DNA of 64,000 nt, from contig NZ_VXLC01000030.1 of the NCBI RefSeq assembly GCF_008704205.1, positions 1 to 64,000 of the forward strand. The letters run 5' to 3'. Shown one piece after another: positions 37,488 to 46,700 of this stretch. The translations under genes and the position numbers were made by a program. The first letter of the stretch is position 1. Every line of letters starts with the position of its first letter. This DNA is from Nocardia colli. Lineage in GTDB: Bacteria > Actinomycetota > Actinomycetes > Mycobacteriales > Mycobacteriaceae. The notes beneath the pieces are model-generated. The model saw only the letters and a list, made by a program, of their open reading frames with translations, was not told where the DNA came from and searched no databases.

Positions 37488-37817
37488 ATGGCCACCTTGG
37501 TGCACAGCGACGCGTTGTCGCGGTTCGGGTATGCGTTGTCGGATTCGACGCGGTCGCAGATCCTGCTCGCGTTGCGGACTGCGCCGAGTTATCCGTCCGA
37601 CCTTGCCGATCGGATCGGGGTGTCCCGGCAGATCCTGTCGAATCACCTTGCCTGCCTGCGGGGTTGCGGGCTGGTCGTGGCGGTGCCGGAAGGGCGGCGG
37701 AGTCGGTACGAGTTGGCGGATCCGCGGATCGGCCGTGCGCTGGACGATCTGGTCGGCCTGGTGCTGGCGGTCGATCCGGCCTGCTGTCCGGATTCCGATC
37801 GCGAGGGGTGCTGCTGA
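37488..37817 (+). CDS. ArsR/SmtB-family metal-responsive repressor
   Basis: 109-residue winged-helix protein. The helix-turn-helix SDLADRIGVSRQILSNHLACLRG carries a Cys in the recognition-helix region (NHLACL), a typical ArsR metal-ligand position. The C-terminus has a further Cys cluster (ACCPDSDREGCC) resembling the CmtR Cd/Pb sensor tail. It is coupled by TGATG to a cation transporter gene and preceded by a palindromic operator. It presumably derepresses the pair when metal binds. The metal cannot be named from sequence. Confidence 0.85.
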   Translation: MATLVHSDALSRFGYALSDSTRSQILLALRTAPSYPSDLADRIGVSRQILSNHLACLRGCGLVVAVPEGRRSRYELADPRIGRALDDLVGLVLAVDPACCPDSDREGCC

Positions 37818-38512
37818 TGGCCTCGGACCTGGGGTTGCCGATCGCCGCGAGTGGTCCGAGTTCGGCACGGCGACAGGTTCTTTCGCGGCGGATTCGACTG
37901 TTCGTGGCGGCGACGATCACCTACAACGTGATCGAGGCGGTGATCGCGTTGAGCGAGGGCGCACGGGTGTCCTCGACGGCGTTGATCGGATTCGGACTCG
38001 ACTCGGTGATCGAGGTGTCCTCCGCGGCGGCGGTGGCGTGGCAGTTCGCCGGTAAGAATCCTGAAGCGCGGGAACGGGTTACGTTGCGGATCATCGCGTT
38101 CTCGTTCTTCGCGCTGGCGCTGTATGTCACCGTCGACGCGATTCGCTCGCTGCTCGGGCTCGGCGAGGCGCGGCATTCGACCGTCGGGATCGCTTTGGCC
38201 GCAGTGAGTTTGGCGGTGATGCCGGTGCTGTCGCTGGCGCAACGGCGGGCCGGCCGGGAGCTGGGGTCGCTGACGGCGGTCGCGGATTCGAAGCAGACGC
38301 TGCTGTGCACCTACCTCTCTGCGGTGCTGCTGGTAGGTCTACTGCTCAACAGCCTGTTCGGCTGGTCGTGGGCGGACCCGATCGCGGCGCTGGTCATCGC
38401 GATCGTCGCGATCAAGGAGGGGCGCGATGCGTGGCGGGGCGACACGTGCTGTGCCCCGCCGATCGCGGCAGGCCGGCCCGACGCCGCCGGGCACGACTGC
38501 GAGTGCTGCTGA
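37817..38512 (+). CDS. CDF-like cation efflux transporter with Cys-rich tail
   Basis: 231 residues with about five to six hydrophobic segments in a single cation-diffusion-facilitator-like transmembrane unit (TALIGFGLDSVIE, VADSKQT, WADPIAAL). The conserved Asp positions in TM2 and TM5 are seen. There is no C-terminal cytoplasmic CDF domain. Instead a short tail carries Cys residues (GDTCCAPP, HDCECC). Cotranscribed with the ArsR gene. Probable export of a soft or borderline metal such as Cd, Pb or Zn. Confidence 0.8.
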   Translation: MASDLGLPIAASGPSSARRQVLSRRIRLFVAATITYNVIEAVIALSEGARVSSTALIGFGLDSVIEVSSAAAVAWQFAGKNPEARERVTLRIIAFSFFALALYVTVDAIRSLLGLGEARHSTVGIALAAVSLAVMPVLSLAQRRAGRELGSLTAVADSKQTLLCTYLSAVLLVGLLLNSLFGWSWADPIAALVIAIVAIKEGRDAWRGDTCCAPPIAAGRPDAAGHDCECC

Positions 38513-38582
38513 GGCGGACCTTCGAACATCCCGGGCGTGGGCGCTGCGGTATTCGAATCCGACCGGAGGATGATGGGTAATC

Positions 38583-40289
38583 GTGCCCACTGATCCGAAC
38601 GCCCCCGATATCAAGCCCCGCAGCCGCGACGTCACCGACGGCCTGGAGAAAACCGCCGCCCGCGGCATGCTGCGCGCGGTCGGCATGGGCGACGACGACT
38701 GGGAGAAGCCGCAGATCGGCGTGGCCTCGTCCTGGAACGAGATCACCCCCTGCAACCTCTCGCTCGACCGGCTCGCCCACGCCTCCAAGGACGGCGTGTT
38801 CGCCGCAGGGGGTTTCCCGATGCAGTTCGGCACCATCTCGGTGTCCGACGGCATCTCCATGGGCCACGAGGGGATGCACTTCTCGCTGGTCTCGCGCGAG
38901 GTGATCGCCGACAGCGTCGAGACGGTCATGCAGGCCGAACGGCTCGACGGCTCGGTCCTGCTCGCCGGCTGTGACAAGTCGCTGCCCGGCATGCTGATGG
39001 CCGCCGCTCGGCTGAACCTGGCCAGCGTGTTCCTCTACGCCGGTTCGATCCTGCCGGGCATCGCGAAGATGTCCGACGGCAGCGAGCGCGAGGTCACCAT
39101 CATCGACGCGTTCGAGGCGGTCGGCGCCTGCTCGCGCGGGCTGATGAGCCGCGCGGACGTGGACGCCATCGAGCGCGCCATCTGTCCCGGTGAAGGCGCC
39201 TGCGGCGGCATGTACACCGCGAACACCATGGCCAGCGCGGCCGAGGCGATGGGCATGTCCCTGCCCGGCAGCGCGGCGCCGCCGGCGACCGATCGCCGCC
39301 GCGACGGTTACGCCCGGCGCAGCGGCGAAGCCGTGGTGGAGCTGCTCCGCCGCGGGATCACCACCTCCGACATCCTGACCAAGGAGGCGTTCGAGAACGC
39401 CATCGCCGTCGTCATGGCGTTCGGCGGCTCCACCAACGCCGTGCTGCATCTGCTGGCCATCGCGCACGAGGCGAACGTCGACCTGAAGCTGGCCGATTTC
39501 GCGCGGGTCGGCCGCCGGGTGCCGCACCTCGCCGACGTGAAGCCCTTCGGGCGGCACGTGATGACCGACGTGGACCGCGTCGGCGGCGTGCCGGTGATGA
39601 TGAAGGCGCTGCTCGATGCCGGTCTGCTGCACGGGGATTGCCTCACCGTGACCGGCCGGACCGTGGCGGAGAACCTGGCCGCGATCGCGCCGCCGGACCC
39701 CGACGGCAAGGTCGTGCGGGTGATGACGTCGCCGATCCACCCGACCGGCGGCATCACCATCCTGGAGGGCACGCTCGCGCCCGGCGGCGCGGTGGTCAAG
39801 TCGGCCGGTTTCGACTCGGATGTATTCACCGGCACGGCAAGGGTTTTCGACCGCGAGCGGGCGGCGATGGACGCCCTCGAAGACGGCACCATCTCGGCGG
39901 GCGACGTGGTCGTCATCCGCTACGAGGGACCGAAGGGCGGCCCGGGCATGCGCGAGATGCTCGCGATCACCGCGGCGATCAAGGGCGCGGGACTCGGCAA
40001 GGACGTCTTGCTGCTCACCGACGGACGCTTCTCCGGCGGCACCACCGGACTGTGCGTGGGGCATGTCGCGCCGGAAGCGGTCGACGGCGGCCCGATCGCG
40101 TTCGTCCGCGACGGTGATCAGATCCGTCTCGATGTCGGTGCAGGCACCCTCGACCTGCTGATCGAGCCTGCGGAACTGGCCCGCCGCGCCGAGGGCTGGG
40201 AGCCGCTGCCGCCCCGCTACACCCGCGGTGTGCTGGCCAAGTACTCGAAGCTGGTCGGGTCTGCGTCCTACGGTGCGGTCTGCGGGTAA
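38583..40289 (+). CDS. ilvD: Dihydroxy-acid dehydratase
   Basis: 568-residue Fe-S dehydratase of branched-chain amino acid synthesis (2,3-dihydroxy acids to 2-oxo acids). Cluster Cys in TPCNLS, AGCDKSLPGM and GACGGMYTANTM, with the C-terminal TDGRFSGGT substrate loop. GTG 38583 follows GGAGGATGATGGG. Cys in all three cluster motifs and the length are those of the standard enzyme. It stands alone, about 70 bp after the transporter gene, and is probably transcribed separately. Confidence 0.95.
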   Translation: MPTDPNAPDIKPRSRDVTDGLEKTAARGMLRAVGMGDDDWEKPQIGVASSWNEITPCNLSLDRLAHASKDGVFAAGGFPMQFGTISVSDGISMGHEGMHFSLVSREVIADSVETVMQAERLDGSVLLAGCDKSLPGMLMAAARLNLASVFLYAGSILPGIAKMSDGSEREVTIIDAFEAVGACSRGLMSRADVDAIERAICPGEGACGGMYTANTMASAAEAMGMSLPGSAAPPATDRRRDGYARRSGEAVVELLRRGITTSDILTKEAFENAIAVVMAFGGSTNAVLHLLAIAHEANVDLKLADFARVGRRVPHLADVKPFGRHVMTDVDRVGGVPVMMKALLDAGLLHGDCLTVTGRTVAENLAAIAPPDPDGKVVRVMTSPIHPTGGITILEGTLAPGGAVVKSAGFDSDVFTGTARVFDRERAAMDALEDGTISAGDVVVIRYEGPKGGPGMREMLAITAAIKGAGLGKDVLLLTDGRFSGGTTGLCVGHVAPEAVDGGPIAFVRDGDQIRLDVGAGTLDLLIEPAELARRAEGWEPLPPRYTRGVLAKYSKLVGSASYGAVCG

Positions 40290-40301
40290 CGCCTGACTCC
40301 A

Positions 40302-40375
40302 GCCGCACGCCTTCTGATTGCCCGCACTACGACTTGCCGCACTGACACGCGTGCGGATGTCAAAAGGCGTGCGGC
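40302..40375 (+). terminator. Nested inverted repeats after ilvD
   Basis: Outer 12-bp arms GCCGCACGCCTT (40302-40313) and AAGGCGTGCGGC (40364-40375), with an inner perfect CCGCAC-N8-GTGCGG (40337-40356). It begins 13 bp after the ilvD stop. There is no U-tract. It could end ilvD transcription or be a repeat element. Confidence 0.45.
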
Positions 40376-40439
40376 CGGCCGAGCTAGCCCCCTCGAATGA
40401 CGTCTTTCGGAAACCCGATGGGTCGATAAGACTTTTTGC

Positions 40440-41948
40440 GTGATCGATGGACAGTCGAGTGTGTCGGTTGAGGGTTTCACCGCCGAGGTGGGGGAGACCT
40501 TCGCGTCGTACGATCCGGCGAACGGGGCGGTGGTCGGCACCTATCCGGTGCACTCCGCGGCCGAGGTCGGCGCGGCGGTCCGGCGGGCCCGTGAAGCGCA
40601 GGCGTCGTGGGCGGAGGTCGGGTTCGACGAGCGTAAACGGGTGCTGTTGGCGTGGCGCTCGTCGCTGGTCAAGCGCCGCACCGAACTGGAAGACCTGGTG
40701 CATGCGGAGAACGGAAAACCGCACGCGGACGCGACGATCGAGGTGATCGTCGCGGTCCAGCACATCGACTGGGCGGCCAAGCATGCGCGAAAGGTGCTCG
40801 GCCCGCGGCGAGTCGGGTCCGGACCGTTCATGGTCAACCAGTCGGCCCGGCTGGAGTATCGGCCGCTGGGCGTGATCGGCATCCTCGGCCCGTGGGACTT
40901 CCCGGTCTTCGGTCCGGTCGGCACCGCCGCGTACGCGCTCGCGGGCGGAAATGCCGTGGTGCTCAAGCACAGTGAGTACACCCCGGGGATCGGGGAGTGG
41001 CTGGCCGAGAGCTTCGGTCGTGTCGCCGGGGACGATCGGCTGTTCCAGACCGTCACCGGCGCCGACGCGACTGGCGAGGCACTGTGCCGCTCCGGCGTCG
41101 ACAAGATCAGTTTCACCGGCTCGCTGCCCACCGCGCGAAAAGTCTTGGCCGCCTGCGCCGAAACGCTCACCCCCGTGCTCGTGGACGCCGGCGCCTCGGA
41201 TGTTCTCGTGGTCGACGAGGACGCGGATCTGGCGGCGGCAGCCGACGCGGCGGTGTGGGGCGCGATGAACAACGCCGGGCAGGTCTGCATCTCGGTGGAG
41301 CGCGCGTACGTGCACGAGCGGGTCTACGACGCGTTCGTCGGCCAGGTCGTCGAGCTCACCGGGAAACTGAAAGCCGGTGCGGGACAACCGATCGGCCCGA
41401 TCACCATGCCGGAACAGGTGGAGGTCGTCCGGCAGCACATCACCGACGCACTGGAACGCGGCGGCAAGGCGCTGACCGGCGGCCTGGACGGCATCGGCGA
41501 CCGCTACATCCAGCCGACCATCCTGGTGGACGTCCCGGAGGACGCCCTGGTCGTCCGCGCGGAAACCTTCGGCCCGGTCCTGGTCGTCGCCAAGGTCGCC
41601 GACATGGACGAGGCCCTGGCCAAGTCGAACGCCACCGGCTTCGGGCTCGGCGGCGCGGTCTTCGCCGGCGCTCGCGGTCTGGATCTGGCCCGGCGCATGC
41701 GCTCCGGGATGACCTCGGTGAACTCGGTCGTCGCCTACGCGGGTGTCCCCGCGCTCCCGTACGGCGGGGTGGGCAACTCCGGTTTCGGCCGGATCCACGG
41801 ACCGGACGGACTACGCGAGTGGACCACCGCCAAAGCCATTACCCGTCAACGTTTTTCGAACCCGGTGCGGACGACGACCTTCACCCGCCGCCCGCTCGAC
41901 AATCGCCTGCTTGCCGCCGCGGCCCGAATTCTCTACGGGCGCAATTGA
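40440..41948 (+). CDS. Aldehyde dehydrogenase family protein with altered active-site motif
   Basis: 502-residue ALDH-fold protein. Catalytic Cys283 in NNAGQVC and the cofactor loop FTGSLPTARKV are present. The general-base motif, normally ELGGK, reads VDAGAS: Asp249 replaces the usual Glu and one Gly is Ala. A C-terminal extension of about 25 basic residues follows the fold. GTG 40440 lacks a clear Shine-Dalgarno. Substrate unknown. It may be active with altered kinetics or favour acyl-enzyme release differently. Confidence 0.8.
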   Translation: MIDGQSSVSVEGFTAEVGETFASYDPANGAVVGTYPVHSAAEVGAAVRRAREAQASWAEVGFDERKRVLLAWRSSLVKRRTELEDLVHAENGKPHADATIEVIVAVQHIDWAAKHARKVLGPRRVGSGPFMVNQSARLEYRPLGVIGILGPWDFPVFGPVGTAAYALAGGNAVVLKHSEYTPGIGEWLAESFGRVAGDDRLFQTVTGADATGEALCRSGVDKISFTGSLPTARKVLAACAETLTPVLVDAGASDVLVVDEDADLAAAADAAVWGAMNNAGQVCISVERAYVHERVYDAFVGQVVELTGKLKAGAGQPIGPITMPEQVEVVRQHITDALERGGKALTGGLDGIGDRYIQPTILVDVPEDALVVRAETFGPVLVVAKVADMDEALAKSNATGFGLGGAVFAGARGLDLARRMRSGMTSVNSVVAYAGVPALPYGGVGNSGFGRIHGPDGLREWTTAKAITRQRFSNPVRTTTFTRRPLDNRLLAAAARILYGRN

Positions 41949-41986
41949 GCTTGTCACCAGCGCCGAATTCGAGCAGAGTCCATGAG

Positions 41987-43687
41987 ATGGATGAGACCAC
42001 AACCGATTCGACTCCTGTGCGTACGGCGCGCGGCATCGCGGACGCGTATGTCGACGCCATGGCCGAGCTCGACCCGCTGATCGCGGTCCGGCTCGGGCGC
42101 AACCTCGACGACGACCGACTCCCCGACCTGTCCCCGGCGGGCCTCGAGGCGACGGCCGCGCGCGCCCGCGTCACCCTCGCCGAACTCGAGGCCGCCGAGC
42201 CCGCCGGCGGCTATCCGGACGTGACCGACCGGCGCTGTGCCACCTTGCTGCGCGAGCGGCTCACCGCAGAACTGGCCGTGCACGACGCCGGGGAGCATTT
42301 CCGGGCGATCCGCAATATCGCCTCCCCGGTGCACGACCTCCGCGAACTGTTCACGCTGCTACCGACCGACACCGAGGCGCAGTGGCGGGCCATCGGCCGC
42401 CGACTGAACCGGGTGCCGCTGGCGCTGGCCCAGTACCGATCCACGCTCACCGAGGGAATCGATCGCGGGCTGCTGGCCGGACCTCGGCAAGTCAGCGCGG
42501 TGACCGAGCAGTTCGAGGAATGGATCGCCGGTGACAATCCGGGCGGCTGGTTCGGCGATTTCGTCGCGCCGGCTCCGGAATCGCTGCGCGCCGAACTGGA
42601 TTCGGCCGCGGTCAGCGCGAACGCCGCCGTGGCGGAATTGCACGACTGGCTGCGAGATGTCTACGGCCCGAAGGCAATCGATGCCCCCGATACGGCAGGG
42701 CGAGAGCGGTATCAGCGTTGGGTGCGCTATTGGAGCGGCGCCGATCTCGACCTCGACGAGGCCTACACCTGGGCCTGGGAGCAGTTGCGCGACGTCGACG
42801 CGCAGATGCGCGCCGAGGCGGAAAAGGTGTTGCCGGGTTCGACACCGCTACAGGCTATGGAGTGGTTGGAGCAGCAGGGCCCGGCGCTGGACAGTCCGGA
42901 GAATGCTCGCCGCTACCTGCAGGATCTGATGGATCGAGCCATCACCGATCTGCAAGGGACCCATTTCGATCTCGCCGAGCCGCTGCTGAAGATCGAGTCG
43001 ATGATCGCGCCGCCGGGTAGCGCCGCCGCGCCCTACTACAGCGAGCCGTCACTGGACTTCAGCCGCCCGGGCCGCACCTGGCTGCCGGTGCTCGACCCGG
43101 CCCGGATTCCGGTGTGGAGTCTGATCACCACCTGGTATCACGAGGGTGTCCCGGGGCATCATCTGCAAATCGCGCAGTGGGTTTACCTGGCGGATCAGCT
43201 GTCCGTCTATCAGGTCAGCCTGGGCGACGTGAGCGCCAACGTTGAGGGCTGGGCGCTGTACGCGGAGCGCCTGATGGACGAACTCGGTTATCTCACCGAT
43301 CCCGGCCACCGCCTCGGCTACCTCAACGCGCAGATGCTGCGGGTACTCCGGGTGATCCTCGATATCGGCCTGCACGTCGGGCTCGACTATCCGGCCGACT
43401 CACCGTATCGGCCCGGCGAGCGGCTGGAGCCGGACAATGCCAGGGAGTTCTTCGCGCTGTACTGCGGACTGCCGCCGGAACACCTGGACAGCGAGCTGAT
43501 TCGCTACCTCGGCTGGCCCGGTCAGGCGATCGGATACAAGCTCGGTGAGCGCGCTTGGTTGCGTGGCCGTGCCGCCGCGCAGGCAGCACACGGCGATGCC
43601 TTCGATCTGAAGGCGTGGCACATGGCCGCGTTGTCACAGGGTTCGCTCGGACTAGACGACCTCGTCGCTGAACTCTCCGCACTCTGA
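41987..43687 (+). CDS. DUF885 metallopeptidase-like protein
   Basis: 566-residue mostly helical soluble protein of the DUF885 family (distant thermolysin-fold peptidases). The zinc-binding signature is HEGVPGHH (HExxxxHH form) with the downstream Glu in VEGWALYAERLMDE. ATG 41987 is the first start in frame after the dehydrogenase stop. No signal peptide. Substrate unknown. A GC-rich hairpin shared with the convergent megasynthase gene follows. Confidence 0.82.
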   Translation: MDETTTDSTPVRTARGIADAYVDAMAELDPLIAVRLGRNLDDDRLPDLSPAGLEATAARARVTLAELEAAEPAGGYPDVTDRRCATLLRERLTAELAVHDAGEHFRAIRNIASPVHDLRELFTLLPTDTEAQWRAIGRRLNRVPLALAQYRSTLTEGIDRGLLAGPRQVSAVTEQFEEWIAGDNPGGWFGDFVAPAPESLRAELDSAAVSANAAVAELHDWLRDVYGPKAIDAPDTAGRERYQRWVRYWSGADLDLDEAYTWAWEQLRDVDAQMRAEAEKVLPGSTPLQAMEWLEQQGPALDSPENARRYLQDLMDRAITDLQGTHFDLAEPLLKIESMIAPPGSAAAPYYSEPSLDFSRPGRTWLPVLDPARIPVWSLITTWYHEGVPGHHLQIAQWVYLADQLSVYQVSLGDVSANVEGWALYAERLMDELGYLTDPGHRLGYLNAQMLRVLRVILDIGLHVGLDYPADSPYRPGERLEPDNAREFFALYCGLPPEHLDSELIRYLGWPGQAIGYKLGERAWLRGRAAAQAAHGDAFDLKAWHMAALSQGSLGLDDLVAELSAL

Positions 43688-43692
43688 GAGTT

Positions 43693-43731
43693 CGCCCGCC
43701 CCTAGGGAATTGCCGTCTCTGGGGGCGGGCG
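43693..43731. terminator. GC-rich bidirectional stem-loop
   Basis: CGCCCGCCCC (43693-43702) pairs with GGGGCGGGCG (43722-43731), about 10 bp. It sits between the stops of the convergent DUF885 and FAAL-SPT genes, so it could serve both. No U-tract is evident. Confidence 0.6.
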
Positions 43732-43788
43732 CCGGCTCCACACCGCAACCTTGTGCGGCCGATAGGTCCGCCCTCATTGTCGCGGACT

Positions 43789-46700
43789 TCAGTCCTCGAT
43801 GACCTGCAATTCGCGGCCGACCTTCGCGAACACGGCGAGTGCCTTGTCGAGGTGGTGGTATTCGTGCACAGCGGTGACCGTGGTGCGGATCATCGCGCGA
43901 TCGGCCGGTACCGCGGGGGCGAGGACGCAGTTGCCGTAAACGCCTTCATCCAGCAGGTGTTTGGCGAATCGGAGGCAGCGGAGTTCGTCGCCGATGAGCA
44001 CCGGGACGATGGTGGTGCGCGAGGTTCCGGTGTCGAAGCCCAACTCGGACAAACCCTTCCGCCAATAGGCGGAGAGTTCACGCAGCTTCGCCATGCGGGC
44101 GGGGTCGTTTTCCAGGATATCGAGGGCGGTGGCTGCGGCGGCGACCGCCGGTGGCGGTATCGAGGCCGAGAACAGTTGGGCGCGACCGTAATACCGCACC
44201 CAGTCCATCAGGTCGCGCGGACCCGCCAGCCAGCCGCCGACCGAGGCGAGGCTTTTGGAGAAGGTTCCGGTGAGGATGTCCGCGGCTCCGGGCAGTCCGA
44301 GTTCTTCCTCGACACCGCGACCGGTCGCGCCGATCATCCCCAGACCGTGCGCGTCATCGACCGCGAGCGGAACACCGTGGCGGTCGCACACCTCCCGAAC
44401 CTCGGCCAGGCGAGCGATATCGCCGGACATCGAGTACACACCGTCGACCATGACCAGGGCGGGCAGCCCGTCCAATTCGGTGCGCAGCCTGCGGTCGAGA
44501 TCGGCGATGTCGTTGTGCCGGAACTGGATCAGCCGGCAGCCGCCGATCGCGGCGCCGTCGTAGATGGAGGCGTGGCATTCCTCGTCGACCAGCAGCACGG
44601 TGCCCTCGCCCATGAAGGCCGACAGGAAGCCGAGATTCGCTTGATAGCCGGTGGTGAACAACAGAGCGTCGGGCCGGCCGAGGAAGCGGGCGAGTTTGCG
44701 TTCGAGGTCGCCGTGCGCCGGGGTGGAGCCGTTCATCAACCGGGAACCGGTAACGCTGGGGCCGTCTTTCAACGCGGCGGCCGCCGTCGCCTCCCGGACC
44801 CGTGTGTCCGCCGTGAGGCCGAGATAGTTGTTGGAGCCCAACATGATCAGCTCGCGCCCCTCGTAACGGCAAGTGGCGCCGTCGGAGTCGCTGAGATCCG
44901 GGTAGAACGGAAGGAGATCGGCTTCGCGCAATCGACGGGCGAGGTCGAAGTCGCGAGCCTTGGCGAGGACGCCGCCGCTGTTGCGGTGGGCCAGGGCGTG
45001 CCGGTTGCGGATGGATGCGCCGAGATCCTGTTGTTCGGCAGACGGGAGCGGTTCGGTTGCGGGCAAGCGCGGAGTCGGGTTGCCGGGCCAGCGGTTTCGC
45101 AGGTCGGCGAGATGGCGCAGTCCGCCGAGTACCCGTGACTGGTCGACGCCGAAGTCGACGAGGCAGGCGATCTCGTCGACGCCTACCGCGGCCAGCTGAT
45201 CGATCAGCTCGACGGCACGTTCCGGGGTGCCGAGCAGCGCACTGGTGTGGAAGTAGCGGGCGAAGGCGTAGTCCAGGACGCGTTCCTGCTCGGCGTCGCT
45301 CAGATTGTTCAGCGGTTCCGCGCCGCGCCGCCACAGGTCTACGGAGTCGCGCAGATAGCTCTTGAACGGCTTCTCCACCACTCGCCGGACCGTCTGCTCG
45401 TCCGGGTCGAGGAAGGTGTGCAGCATGAGCGTGACATGTCCGGTCTGCGGGTCGTGGCCATGTGCCGCACGGGCTTTGCGGTACGCCTCGATCTTGGTGC
45501 GCAACTCGTCGATGTCCTGGAACAGCAACGCGGTCAGCACATTGGCCCCGAGTTCACCGGCCTGCTCGAACCGGCCGATCCCGCCGCTACAGGTGATCCA
45601 CAGCGGCAGTTCGGGTTGGACCGCAGGCGGGAACGTGCGCACCTCGATCTGCTCGCCCTTGCCGTTCGGCAGGCTGATCGACTCGCGCCGCCACAGCCGC
45701 CGGACCTTGTCCGCCCCGGACAGCATCACCTGCTCGCGATCGGTGTAATCCGCTGCGGCCAAGACGAAGTCGTCCGGATTCCAGCCCGTCGCGAACGCGA
45801 TATCGACCCGTCCGCCGGACAGGTTGTCGATCACCGACCAGTCCTCGGCGACCCGCACCGGATCGTGCAGCGGCAGGACGACACTGCCCGCCCGGATGCG
45901 TATCCGTTCCGTTGTGCGTGCCAGTACTCCGCCGAGCACCGCCGGGTTCGGGAACAGCCCGCCGAACCGGTGAAAGTGCCGCTCGGGCAGCCAGACCGCG
46001 CGGAAGTCGTGCTTGTCGGCGAACTCGGCGCAGTCGAGGAACAAGCCGTAGCGGTTCGGGTTGTCCGGTTCGGCGTCACTGGCGAAGAAGAACAGGCTGA
46101 ATTCGACCGGGGCGGTAGATGATCCGACCGCAGGTAGCGCGGCGGGTCCTGAACTCTGCTTACTCGAAACCTTGTGGCGCCCAGCGATATCGGCCGCCAA
46201 GCCGGCCATCGTCAGTCCCTCGAACAGCCGCTCGGCCGAGACCGCATAGCCGAACTCGCGCTCGACATAGACACCGAACTCACTGGCCTTCACTGAATCC
46301 AAGCCGAGCGTGGTCATCGGCTTCTCGGCGTCCAAGGTCGCGGGCTCGGCACCCGTCTGGTTCGCCAGCCACCGGGTGAGCTGATCGAGCACCGAAGGCG
46401 TTGCGGATTCGGTGTTCTCGGCCAGGAACATATCCCTGGCCTTCAACCGCTGCACCTTGCCGCTGGTCGTCCTCGGCAACTGACCGGGGGAGAGGAATAC
46501 GACGCGGTGCGTGTCGAGCCCGTAGGACTGCGAGATCGTCTGCCGGATAGAGGTTTCCAGCTCGCCGATTGATACATCGAGCTTGCTCGCGTCGACTTCC
46601 AGGAGCACCGCGAGCGCCTCGGTCCCGTCGACATCGCACCCGACGGCCGCACACCGGCCGCGCCGCAGCGCCGGATGCTGCGTCTCGATGGACCACTCGA

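Noticed and set aside
38412..41798. 1128-residue open frame on the minus strand
   Set aside because: Antisense to ilvD and the aldehyde dehydrogenase; low-complexity Arg/Gly/His/Asp composition typical of high-GC shadow frames, with no domain motifs.
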